In this document: piece by piece, positions 15,371 through 22,606 of the stretch | How the letters are laid out: each line of letters opens with the position of its first letter | Numbering within the stretch: the first letter of the stretch is position 1 | Assembly (NCBI GenBank): GCA_032111745.1 | Contig: JAULUH010000166.1 | Coordinates: forward strand, 1-52,263 | Direction: 5' to 3' | Source: JAULUH01 sp032111745 | Lineage (GTDB): Bacteria > Chloroflexota > Anaerolineae > JAAEKA01 | Length of the DNA stretch: 52,263 nt | Program-made: the position numbers and the translations under genes | Notes under the pieces: model-generated | Told to the model about the DNA's origin: nothing | Database searches by the model: none | Seen by the model: the letters and a program-made list of their open reading frames with translations, nothing else

Positions 15371-15835
15371 TTATGCTGCCCTGGTGGCAGGCCACCAGGG
15401 CAGGTTGAGGTAGATCCCGCGGCGCGCCAGCTGGTAGTACATAAAGCAGCCCAGGCAGAAGCCGAGGAAGAGGTTGACAGCGGCCAGCGCAGCCACGAAG
15501 GCGACCAAGGCCCAGCCGACCAGAGGCAGGCCGGCGAGGAAGGCCAAGGTAGCCAGGATGAGGCACAGCGCGCCCACGCCCTGGGCAAACAGATGAGGCC
15601 GGGGGTCGTCGGGCATGGGGGCAGGGCGGATCAGGCCCAGGGGTTGCAGCGCCTTCTGGTAGACGAGCTTGAACAGTCCAGCCTGCGGCACCAGGGTACC
15701 AAGCGCCATGACCACGGCCACGAAGGCCACCAGCGAAAATTGGCTGAGCAAGAAGGCCAGGGCCAGAAAGAAGATGATAGACGCCTGGTTGAAGCGCAGG
15801 GCGCTGTGATCGACGATACTTGGCTTGTTGTTCAT
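15371..15835 (-). CDS. DUF4395 membrane protein
   Basis: A 154-residue membrane protein with about four hydrophobic segments (near residues 20-48, 87-103, 105-125 and the C-terminal CLGCFMYY region). A CxxC (FCLGCFMYYQL) sits near residue 130, typical of DUF4395 proteins. Members of this family are commonly encoded next to thioredoxin-like proteins, as here. Its position between cysM and cysK suggests redox or sulfur transfer across the membrane. That role is an inference. Confidence 0.78.
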   Translation of the reverse strand: MNNKPSIVDHSALRFNQASIIFFLALAFLLSQFSLVAFVAVVMALGTLVPQAGLFKLVYQKALQPLGLIRPAPMPDDPRPHLFAQGVGALCLILATLAFLAGLPLVGWALVAFVAALAAVNLFLGFCLGCFMYYQLARRGIYLNLPWWPATRAA

Positions 15836-15885
15836 GGGAGCGTGCTCCGTGGTGAATAGTCGGGCCCCAGGGGCTCAAGATGGAT

Positions 15886-16848
15886 TCAAGCGAACAGGCC
15901 AAGGCTGAGGTACTTAGCGCCGCTATCGGGCAGCACAGTTACCACGACGCCCTGGTCCAGCTGGCGGGCCACAGTGAGAGCGCCGTGGACAGCGGCGCCA
16001 GCGCTGAAGCCCACGAAGAGACCGGACTCCCGGGCCAGGCGGCGGGCCATGTCCCAGGCGTCGCCAGCGTCGACGGCCAAGAGGCGGTCCGGCAGGTCGG
16101 GGTCATAGATCCCAGGCACGATGGAAGATTCGAGATGCTTGAGGCCCTCAATGACCTGGAGCTCGTCAGCTGGCTGCAAGGCCACCAACTGGATATTGGG
16201 ATTGTAGGCCTTTAGACGGCGTCCGACGCCCGTGAAGGTCCCCGTGGTGCCCAGGCCGGCCACGAAGTGGGTAGCCCGCGCATTGGTCTGGCAGTAGATC
16301 TCGGGACCGGTGGTATCGAAGTGGGCGCGCCAGTTGGCGTCGTTGTTGTACTGGTCCGGATAGAAGTAGCGACCAGGGTCGGCGGCGACGATCTGGCGCA
16401 CCAAGCGGATGGCGCCGTCGGAGCCCTCCAGGGGATCGCTGTCGACGATAGTCGCGCCGTAGGCTTGGGCCAGGGCCTTGCGTTCCGGCGTGACATTGGA
16501 GGGCATCACCAACTGCACAGTGTAGCCCTTGGCGGCGCCGATCATGGCATAGGCGATGCCTGTGTTGCCGCTGGTGGCGTCGACGAGGACCTTGTCCCGG
16601 GTCAGGCGGCCAGCGCGCTCGCCTTCTTCGATCATGCGCAGCGCAGCCCGATCCTTGACGGAGCCGCCGGGGTTGAACCATTCGGCTTTGGCGTACAGCT
16701 CCACACTGGGCCGGCCCACCAGAACGCTGAGATCAAGCAACGGGGTATTGCCAATCTGTTCCAGGATGGACGCGGGCCGGTGCGGACGCTCCGGCGCCAC
16801 GGCCCAGACCATACCGGGGCTGCGGGTGAGAATGTTGGGCAAAGTCAT
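15886..16848 (-). CDS. cysM: Cysteine synthase B, likely CysO-thiocarboxylate dependent
   Basis: A 320-residue fold-type II PLP enzyme. The PLP lysine is K65 in GGSVKDRAAL, with ATSGNTGIAYA and a GLGTTGTFTG loop. Two features recall mycobacterial CysM, which takes sulfur from the CysO thiocarboxylate and uses O-phosphoserine: the gene order (next to a MoeZ-like E1, CysO and Mec), and the divergence from the CysK at 13931-14872. Substrate choice cannot be read from sequence alone. The ATG at 16848 has GGAG upstream and is only 13 bases after the MoeZ-like stop. The upstream in-frame ATG would overlap that gene. Confidence 0.88.
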   Translation of the reverse strand: MTLPNILTRSPGMVWAVAPERPHRPASILEQIGNTPLLDLSVLVGRPSVELYAKAEWFNPGGSVKDRAALRMIEEGERAGRLTRDKVLVDATSGNTGIAYAMIGAAKGYTVQLVMPSNVTPERKALAQAYGATIVDSDPLEGSDGAIRLVRQIVAADPGRYFYPDQYNNDANWRAHFDTTGPEIYCQTNARATHFVAGLGTTGTFTGVGRRLKAYNPNIQLVALQPADELQVIEGLKHLESSIVPGIYDPDLPDRLLAVDAGDAWDMARRLARESGLFVGFSAGAAVHGALTVARQLDQGVVVTVLPDSGAKYLSLGLFA

Positions 16849-16861
16849 GGCAGGACTCCAG

Positions 16862-18052
16862 CTATGCGCGCAGGCCACAAAACTGATCGTAGTCGATCAA
16901 CTCGGTGACAGAGGGATGATCTCCACAAAGGGGGCAACCCGGGTCGCGGCGCACGTTGAGGGTGCGGAAGCTCATATCCATGGCATCGAACAGGAGCAGG
17001 CGACCGATAAGGGGCTCGCCCTTGCCCAGGATCAGCTTGATAGCCTCGACGGCCTGCACCGATCCCACAATACCGGGCAGAACACCCAGGACTCCGGCCT
17101 CGGCACAGCTGGGCACTTCTCCGGGTGGAGGCGGGTCGGGGTAGAGGCAGCGGTAGCACGGCCCCTGGGCAACGCCTTCCTCAGGTGCGCCAGGGTGGTA
17201 GACAGTGACCTGACCTTCGAACATGAAGATACTGGCATCGACCAGCGGTCTGCGCAAGAAGTGGCAGGCGTCGTTAACCAGATAGCGGGTCGGGAAGTTA
17301 TCCGAGCCGTTGAGCACAATGTCGTAATCCTGGATGATGTCCAGAGCATTGGCGCTGGTGATAGGCTCCCGGTAGGGGACGACCTTGACATCAGGATTAA
17401 GGTCGCGGATACGGGCACTAGCCGACTCGACCTTAGGCTTGCCGATCCAGCTCTCAGAGTGCAGAATCTGGCGCTGCAGGTTGCTCAGGTCGACGGTGTC
17501 AAAGTCGACGATACCGAGGGTACCCACACCGGCGGCGGCCAGGTAGAGGGCAGCAGGGGAGCCGAGTCCGCCGGCGCCGATCAGCAACACCTTCGCATCT
17601 AGCAGCTGAATCTGGCCTTGCTCGCCCACATCGGGCAGCAGGGTGTGGCGGCTGTAGCGGATCTTCTGATCAGAGGTCATGATGCGCGGCATCTGGACGG
17701 GCAAGCCTGCGTTTTTCCAGCCGGTGAAACCGCCGAGAAGGGATTCCACCGAGGTGTAGCCCATCTCCTGAAGATTGCGGGCGGCCAGGGCCGAGCGCAC
17801 GCCGCCGGCGCAGTACAGCACCAGGGGAGTGTTGGGGTCGAAGGCATGTTGTTCGATGCGTAGCTCCAGGAAGCCGCGGGGGATGAAAATCGCGCCGGGC
17901 ACGTGTCCCTGCTCGAACTCCTCACGCTCGCGAATATCCACCAGCAGTGGCCGCTGGCCATTGCCAAGTCGGTTGTGCAACGCCTGGGGCGTCAGCTCTT
18001 TGATCTGGCTTTTGGCCAGGGCTAACAATTGATCTCTATTCAATCGCGTCAT
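16862..18052 (-). CDS. MoeB/MoeZ-like sulfur-carrier activating E1 with N-terminal rhodanese domain
   Basis: A 396-residue fusion. Residues about 15-120 form a rhodanese domain with active-site Cys81 in CAGGVRS. Residues about 125-396 form a ThiF/MoeB adenylyltransferase with nucleotide loop GAGGLGS (159-165). The zinc cysteines are C299/C302 (CYRC) and C373/C376 (CPLC), and a candidate catalytic Cys is C316. It should adenylate the C-terminal glycine of CysO and load sulfur to form the thiocarboxylate. In the better-known MoeZ/MOCS3 proteins the rhodanese domain is C-terminal; here the order is reversed. The ATG lies 1 base after the cysO stop, so the two are coupled. Confidence 0.9.
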   Translation of the reverse strand: MTRLNRDQLLALAKSQIKELTPQALHNRLGNGQRPLLVDIREREEFEQGHVPGAIFIPRGFLELRIEQHAFDPNTPLVLYCAGGVRSALAARNLQEMGYTSVESLLGGFTGWKNAGLPVQMPRIMTSDQKIRYSRHTLLPDVGEQGQIQLLDAKVLLIGAGGLGSPAALYLAAAGVGTLGIVDFDTVDLSNLQRQILHSESWIGKPKVESASARIRDLNPDVKVVPYREPITSANALDIIQDYDIVLNGSDNFPTRYLVNDACHFLRRPLVDASIFMFEGQVTVYHPGAPEEGVAQGPCYRCLYPDPPPPGEVPSCAEAGVLGVLPGIVGSVQAVEAIKLILGKGEPLIGRLLLFDAMDMSFRTLNVRRDPGCPLCGDHPSVTELIDYDQFCGLRA

Positions 18053-18053
18053 C

Positions 18054-18371
18054 TCAGGCTCCTGATGGACGTCCTACTGGCACACGGGCTAAGGTTGCCG
18101 CTCCGCCGGCCATGGCTGGCACGATGGACACCCTATCGGTGATGGCCACCGGGGTATCGGCGCCCTGAAGGGTGCGGATCTCATCCTCGTTGACGAAGAC
18201 GTTGATAAAGCGCTTGACCTGGCCATCGCTCTCCAAAAGGCGCTCGCTGATACCAGGGTAGGCGGCCTCCAGGTTCTTGATGATCTCGCCGGCGGTAGCT
18301 CCTGGCACGTCTACTCGGGATTGGTTGCCGGTGAGACGGCGAAGGGGGGTGGGGATAAGTACGGTAGGCAT
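18054..18371 (-). CDS. cysO: Ubiquitin-like sulfur carrier CysO, with C-terminal extension
   Basis: A 105-residue beta-grasp protein of the MoaD/ThiS/CysO type. The N-terminus (TVLIPTPLRRLTGNQ) and GISERLLESDGQVKRFINVFVN closely follow mycobacterial CysO by family memory. The Gly-Gly that should be the reactive C-terminus is at residues 89-90 (PAMAGG), but 15 more residues follow (AATLARVPVGRPSGA). The protein must therefore be trimmed before it can be thiocarboxylated, or the extension has another role. Comparable precursors are known for QbsE-type carriers processed by JAMM peptidases. AAAGGA precedes the ATG. It is the first gene after the long structured leader. Confidence 0.88.
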   Translation of the reverse strand: MPTVLIPTPLRRLTGNQSRVDVPGATAGEIIKNLEAAYPGISERLLESDGQVKRFINVFVNEDEIRTLQGADTPVAITDRVSIVPAMAGGAATLARVPVGRPSGA

Positions 18372-18380
18372 GGACTGAAT

Positions 18381-18660
18381 CCTTTCTATGCTCTTTCTCT
18401 AGGAAACAGACAAGCTCAACGTCGGTACGCAGACCGTGCGATGAGCTTGTTGGGAGGAGATATGCGAGTGGCCTGCCTCTGCCGCATGAACCGGCACAGG
18501 CCAAGGCACTCGATCTAGCAGGTTGTCAGGAAGGCATCGTTTCCCGGTGTCTCATCGCACGCGCGCGTCGAGGGGCGAGAGCCACCGGCACGCATGGCCG
18601 GTGCTCCCGCTAACGACAGGAGCAAGCGCAGATGATGAAACGAGGAAACGATAGGTTCAT
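18381..18660 (-). ncRNA. Candidate structured leader RNA of the cysO operon (riboswitch-like)
   Basis: The 380-base gap between mec and cysO contains no gene but a strong promoter and several nested helices on the minus-strand RNA. Helix 1 pairs 18644-18652 with 18536-18544 (9 bp). Inside it, helix 2 pairs 18634-18641 with 18549-18556, and helix 3 pairs 18597-18610 with 18575-18589 around a 7-base loop with one bulge. Helices 2 and 3 each contain one position that is A/C on the plus strand but G-U in the minus-strand RNA, which fits a transcribed minus-strand structure. Further hairpins lie at 18466-18511 and 18410-18450 (9-bp stem), directly before the cysO ribosome-binding site. I see no match to the SAM-I, T-box, TPP or cobalamin consensus. 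Confidence 0.55.
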
Positions 18661-18692
18661 AGGATGTACCGTGATTGTTTACTAACGACCTG

Positions 18693-18721
18693 AGTGTACA
18701 CGGGAAAGATGGCACTGTCAA
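18693..18721 (-). promoter_or_regulatory. Strong promoter of the cysO operon
   Basis: On the minus strand, TTGACA (18721-18716), a 17-base spacer and TACACT (18698-18693). The start would be near 18686, leaving a leader of about 315 bases before the cysO ATG. Confidence 0.75.
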
Positions 18722-18751
18722 GTAAGCGTTCTCACGCTCATAGGGGGTGGC

Positions 18752-19303
18752 CTAGCCAGCGACTATCACATCCTGCTCCAGGATACGGACGCGCAAAAGG
18801 CGCGGCCTGCCATTGTCCTCGACGATGGCCAGGTCGTAATAATTGTTCTTGCCATCCCGATGGTGATGGGCCAGGAAGTGGAGGTTGCCTCGCACAGGGA
18901 TGAGGTCCGGGGGGCGTGTGGAGAGCTCCTCGGCCACGAGGAGGTAGCCCCGGACGACGGGATGGCTGGGATCCTTCAGAGAGCAGATGAGGTGAACCGC
19001 GTCGGGATAGTAGGCGTTGCAGGCGTCGGTGGCGGACGGATAGGCCTCGTCAACGGGATGGGAATGGTAGACCGCGATCATAACCTCGCCCCGGTCCTCA
19101 AAGTCGAACTGCTTGAGCAGGGTTTGGCCGTCGATCCAGTAATCCATGATGGGGTTGGCGGCCTCGTTGCGGCCGCGCACCAGCTCGGTGGCGTAGCCGT
19201 CGATGCCGGCCAGCACGCCGCAGACCTCAGCGGGGGCGCCCTCCATGGCATGGGCGATGATCTCCTCGTAGATAGACCTGGGAAGGTGGATTGATCCGGT
19301 CAT
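18752..19303 (-). CDS. mec: JAMM/Mov34 metallopeptidase, CysO-cysteine peptidase type
   Basis: A 183-residue single-domain JAMM zinc peptidase. The motif is complete: Glu26 in PAEVCGV, then H80-S-H82-P, Ser90 and Asp93 with the canonical spacing. In the mycobacterial pathway the homologous Mec+ releases cysteine from the CysO-cysteine adduct made by CysM. Here it could also remove the 15-residue extension of CysO, which is an inference. It follows the MBL hydrolase gene by 9 bases and is separated from cysO by the structured leader, so the two halves of the pathway can be expressed independently. Confidence 0.88.
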   Translation of the reverse strand: MTGSIHLPRSIYEEIIAHAMEGAPAEVCGVLAGIDGYATELVRGRNEAANPIMDYWIDGQTLLKQFDFEDRGEVMIAVYHSHPVDEAYPSATDACNAYYPDAVHLICSLKDPSHPVVRGYLLVAEELSTRPPDLIPVRGNLHFLAHHHRDGKNNYYDLAIVEDNGRPRLLRVRILEQDVIVAG

Positions 19304-19312
19304 GGTAGTCCC

Positions 19313-19966
19313 CTATTCGAACATCACTTCGGCACCGGGCTGGAGGAAGGGATTGCTACGGCGCTCGCGACCCACCGTGGTGGCGGGGCCATGGCCGGGA
19401 AAAACTACAGTGTCATCTGGCAGGGTCAAGAGCTGCTCGCGGATGGAACGCAGCAACGTAGGTCCGTCGCTGGCAGGAAAGTCGAAGCGACCCACGGAAC
19501 CGGCAAAGAGCACGTCGCCGCTGAACACCTGGCTGCTGGCACGGTGAACGTAGACAACCGAGCCTGGGGAGTGCCCGGGAGCCAGGCGTACCTCCAACTC
19601 CTGTTGGCCGAAGCGGATCACATCACCGGCCTGTACATAGGCGTCCACCTTGGGCATCGGTCCAGGGTCATAGCCCAGCCAGAGCTTGACCATCTCCCGA
19701 CCGGCTTCCATAACCGGCTCATCGTGCTGGTGCAGCCAAAAAGGCGCGGCAGTGGCGGCGCGCACCTCATCCACGGCCAGCACATGGTCGAAGTGGCCGT
19801 GGGTATTGGGGATACCGACGATCTTGAGGTCGAGCCGCCTGATGAGATCGATCACCCGGCCGGCATTGCCGCCGGGGTCGATGACGACACCCTCGCCAGT
19901 GCTGGGGCAGCCCAACACGTAGCAGTTCACCTGCAGCATCCCGACGACGAGGCTTTCGACGATCAT
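19313..19966 (-). CDS. Metallo-beta-lactamase fold hydrolase (glyoxalase II-like)
   Basis: A 217-residue MBL-fold enzyme with the metal motif THGHFDH (His56, His58, Asp60, His61). A later metal ligand is in APGHSPGS, an Asp in FSGDVLF and a C-terminal His in FPGHGPATT. This pattern is typical of glyoxalase II-like and related thioester hydrolases. Sitting directly upstream of mec, it may act on sulfur or thioester intermediates, but the substrate cannot be deduced. Confidence 0.85.
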   Translation of the reverse strand: MIVESLVVGMLQVNCYVLGCPSTGEGVVIDPGGNAGRVIDLIRRLDLKIVGIPNTHGHFDHVLAVDEVRAATAAPFWLHQHDEPVMEAGREMVKLWLGYDPGPMPKVDAYVQAGDVIRFGQQELEVRLAPGHSPGSVVYVHRASSQVFSGDVLFAGSVGRFDFPASDGPTLLRSIREQLLTLPDDTVVFPGHGPATTVGRERRSNPFLQPGAEVMFE

Positions 19967-20005
19967 ACGGCCTTCCTTGTCCTCACCAAGATCTTTTCAG
20001 GGGCG

Positions 20006-22501
20006 CTATTCGGCGATCACCACGGTGCCCAGATTGACCCGATCGATGCCGGCCGCGGGGTTACCGGTGTGCAGGAAAAGCTGGAGCTGGTAGCGGCCGG
20101 GGGTTACGTAGTCCGGGATAAGCAGGTCATGTTCGCCGCGCACCACCTCGCCCTGCTGCCAATTGAGTGTGGGGTAAAGCTCGCTGACCAAGGGGCCACT
20201 TACTGCAGCGACCTCCTGGTCATTGCCCCGAACCAATCGGGCAGTGAACCACCAGGCGGTGGTGGGCTGGGTATCGGTCCGCCAATAGAGGGTAAGGTGC
20301 AGAGGGTCAGTAGCGCGCAGTGGCTCGGTGGGGTCATGCCGGAAGCCACGCTTATAGCGATCATGGCCCAGCAAGGTGATCTCGTCAAAGGTGAAGGAGT
20401 CGGCACTCTGCATGCCCAGCGCAGCCGGCAAAGGGGGTTGTGCCGGCCGGCTCACCCGTATCGTCCCCAGCTCAATGGAGTCCATGTCGCCAGCTTTGAG
20501 TCGCTGGCCGGTCTGTGCGTCGTACATGCCGGCGATGAGACGATAATCGCCTGGTGCGGTACCGGGGGGTACCAACAAGCCATGGTTATCTAGGATCGTT
20601 TCGCCCGCCTGCCAGATATTGGTTGGGCGCTCGCTGCTGACGGGTGCGGCGTCGCGCTGGGCCACCACCTGGTTGCGGCCATCCAACAGTTGTACGAAGA
20701 CGGTATATTCGACTGTGGGAGCGACCTGAGCCAGCCATTGTAGCTGTAGCTGCAGCAAGTCACCTGAGGTCACCTCTTCTGAGGACAGGGCGTATTGTTG
20801 CAGGGTGATCTGCTCACCCAGGGTGGCGTTCGATGGCTGGACGGGCCAATCTACCGTGGACTGGGGAGTGGCGTATATGACGAAGCGCACGTTGCCGCGC
20901 CAGGTATCGGCAGCTTTGTAGGCGTGGGTATCGAGCCAGCCTTCCACCAGCCGGTCCGGGTCACTTTCACCGGTAGCCCAGAACAAGCCGTACAGGTGGG
21001 GATGCTGGCTGGCAATAGCCTTGACCCGATCGATGGTGGCAGCAGGATCAGGGGGGCGCTGCTCGGGCAGTCCATACACGGTAAGGGGGCCATCGTAGTA
21101 GTAGTCGAAGACCTCTTCCTGGCCAGGCGCGTCGAGGATGATGGCATCTCCAGGCTTGGCCGCGGCGGCAACGTAGGCGGCCATTCCGCGATAGTCATCT
21201 CGGGCCACGGCGGGGTCGAAGTAGTAAGCGGCCAGGGTTTGGGCGGAGGGGACTGCAACCAGGACCAGGGCAGCGACAAGCCAGAGGTGAGCAAGCCAGG
21301 AACCCAGGGAATGGAGAGGTTGCTCGTTGCCCGGGCGCCCTGGCCGGGCAGTAGGGTGATCGGAGGGTGGGGAGGGGGTGCGGCGGGCTGCCCACGAGCC
21401 GCGTTCCAGGGCCTCCATGAACCCGGTGACCCCGCGAGCCATGATGAGGCAGAAGGGAGGCACGGCTACCAGGAGAAACTTGAGGTAGGCTTCTTTGTAG
21501 AGACCATTGGCCAGGATCAACACCACAGGTGCGGTCAGCCATACAAGCGGCATGAGCCAGGTGAGCCAGTGAGCCCGACGACCGTTGGGCCGCACCCAGG
21601 GCCAGAGGCCGAGGATGAATAGGCCCAGGAAGACAACCAACCAGGGACTGCCAAGCTCTACCTGGGCGACAGGGCCCAGGGCCAGGAGGCGACCGATCTG
21701 GCTTAGAGCCTGGCCCAAGGGCACGTTTTCGCCGGACCGCGGCCAGGTGAGCAGCTGTTGGACTGCTGTGCTGGCCCACGGCAGGTAGAAGAGAGCTATG
21801 ACGATCATGAGCATAGCCCAGTGCAGCAGCCGCACCCTGACGAAGCCACGCCGCCGCGAGTCATAGACCCATAGCAGATAAAGCGCGGTGACCGCAAGGA
21901 TCAACACCAAGAAGGTGTAGTGGGTGTAGAGGCCGGCGATGGAGGCGCCGACGACGATGGCGGTGGCAAGGCCAGAAAAGGCCATGCGGGTGCCGGTGCC
22001 GTCGGGCGGAAGGATCACAGACTCGTGAAGGATGAAGCGAACCAAGCCATAGAAGAGTAGGGCGGCCAGGGCTGTAACCTGGGCGTACATACGGACTTCC
22101 TGGCTATAATAGATGAGGAAGGGATTGATGGCCGCGAAGAGGGCGGCCACGAGGCCAGTGCGCCTGTCGACCAGCCGGCTGCCCACCTGGTAGACCAGCC
22201 AGACCGTAAGGATCCCCCACACGGCCGACAGTGCGCGCAGGGCAATTTCGGAGTCGCCAAAGATGCGCACCCAGAGGCTTAGCAGCCAGTAGTACAGCGG
22301 CGGATGAATGTCGGCAGCGGCGGCGACGGTGATCTCGGCCAGGGAACGGTGCGCCATGACGACGCTGTTACCCTCATCCGCCCACAGGCTCTGGGAACCA
22401 ATGCGAAAGAAGCGCAGGAAAGTGGCCAGCGCCAGGATGATCCAGAGCAAGACAGTGGCAGGCTGGATGCCCCGCCGGGAGGAGGACACGCTCATTGTCA
22501 T
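20006..22501 (-). CDS. Large membrane glycosyltransferase, GT39/ArnT-like
   Basis: An 831-residue multi-spanning membrane protein. The N-terminal half (about residues 15-390) has roughly 10-11 hydrophobic segments. The first extracytoplasmic loop holds the acidic motif SLWADEGNS near residue 40, and HPPLYYWL follows near residue 65, both as in PMT/ArnT-type GT-C enzymes using polyprenyl-phosphate sugars. The C-terminal half (about 420-831) is extracytoplasmic with repeated beta-rich segments. I chose the ATG at 22501, which coincides with the predicted transcription start, so the mRNA is probably leaderless and lacks a Shine-Dalgarno. Acceptor and sugar are unknown. Confidence 0.85.
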   Translation of the reverse strand: MTMSVSSSRRGIQPATVLLWIILALATFLRFFRIGSQSLWADEGNSVVMAHRSLAEITVAAAADIHPPLYYWLLSLWVRIFGDSEIALRALSAVWGILTVWLVYQVGSRLVDRRTGLVAALFAAINPFLIYYSQEVRMYAQVTALAALLFYGLVRFILHESVILPPDGTGTRMAFSGLATAIVVGASIAGLYTHYTFLVLILAVTALYLLWVYDSRRRGFVRVRLLHWAMLMIVIALFYLPWASTAVQQLLTWPRSGENVPLGQALSQIGRLLALGPVAQVELGSPWLVVFLGLFILGLWPWVRPNGRRAHWLTWLMPLVWLTAPVVLILANGLYKEAYLKFLLVAVPPFCLIMARGVTGFMEALERGSWAARRTPSPPSDHPTARPGRPGNEQPLHSLGSWLAHLWLVAALVLVAVPSAQTLAAYYFDPAVARDDYRGMAAYVAAAAKPGDAIILDAPGQEEVFDYYYDGPLTVYGLPEQRPPDPAATIDRVKAIASQHPHLYGLFWATGESDPDRLVEGWLDTHAYKAADTWRGNVRFVIYATPQSTVDWPVQPSNATLGEQITLQQYALSSEEVTSGDLLQLQLQWLAQVAPTVEYTVFVQLLDGRNQVVAQRDAAPVSSERPTNIWQAGETILDNHGLLVPPGTAPGDYRLIAGMYDAQTGQRLKAGDMDSIELGTIRVSRPAQPPLPAALGMQSADSFTFDEITLLGHDRYKRGFRHDPTEPLRATDPLHLTLYWRTDTQPTTAWWFTARLVRGNDQEVAAVSGPLVSELYPTLNWQQGEVVRGEHDLLIPDYVTPGRYQLQLFLHTGNPAAGIDRVNLGTVVIAE

Positions 22502-22506
22502 AGCGC

Positions 22507-22535
22507 AGTGTAAGGTATTGAGGGAAGGGTGTCAA
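22507..22535 (-). promoter_or_regulatory. Promoter of the GT39-like gene (leaderless start)
   Basis: On the minus strand a perfect TTGACA (22535-22530), a 17-base spacer and TACACT (22512-22507). The expected start, 6-8 bases past the -10 box, falls at the ATG (22501). Confidence 0.7.
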
Positions 22536-22606
22536 ATGGCCCCCGGCTCATGGCGCCAGTTTCGAGGGGCTGGTCGGCGGCCGGGGAATTGCTGGTGCCC
22601 TTCAAA

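Noticed and set aside
14937..15902. A 321-residue protein in the thioredoxin frame
   Set aside because: The N-terminal 178 residues overlap the DUF4395 gene and are Pro/Gly/Arg-rich; the internal ATG at 15368 starts at a proper membrane anchor.
18372..18751. T-box, SAM-I, TPP or cobalamin riboswitch as identity of the cysO leader
   Set aside because: None of the conserved core sequences of these classes was found on either strand; kept as an unassigned structured RNA.
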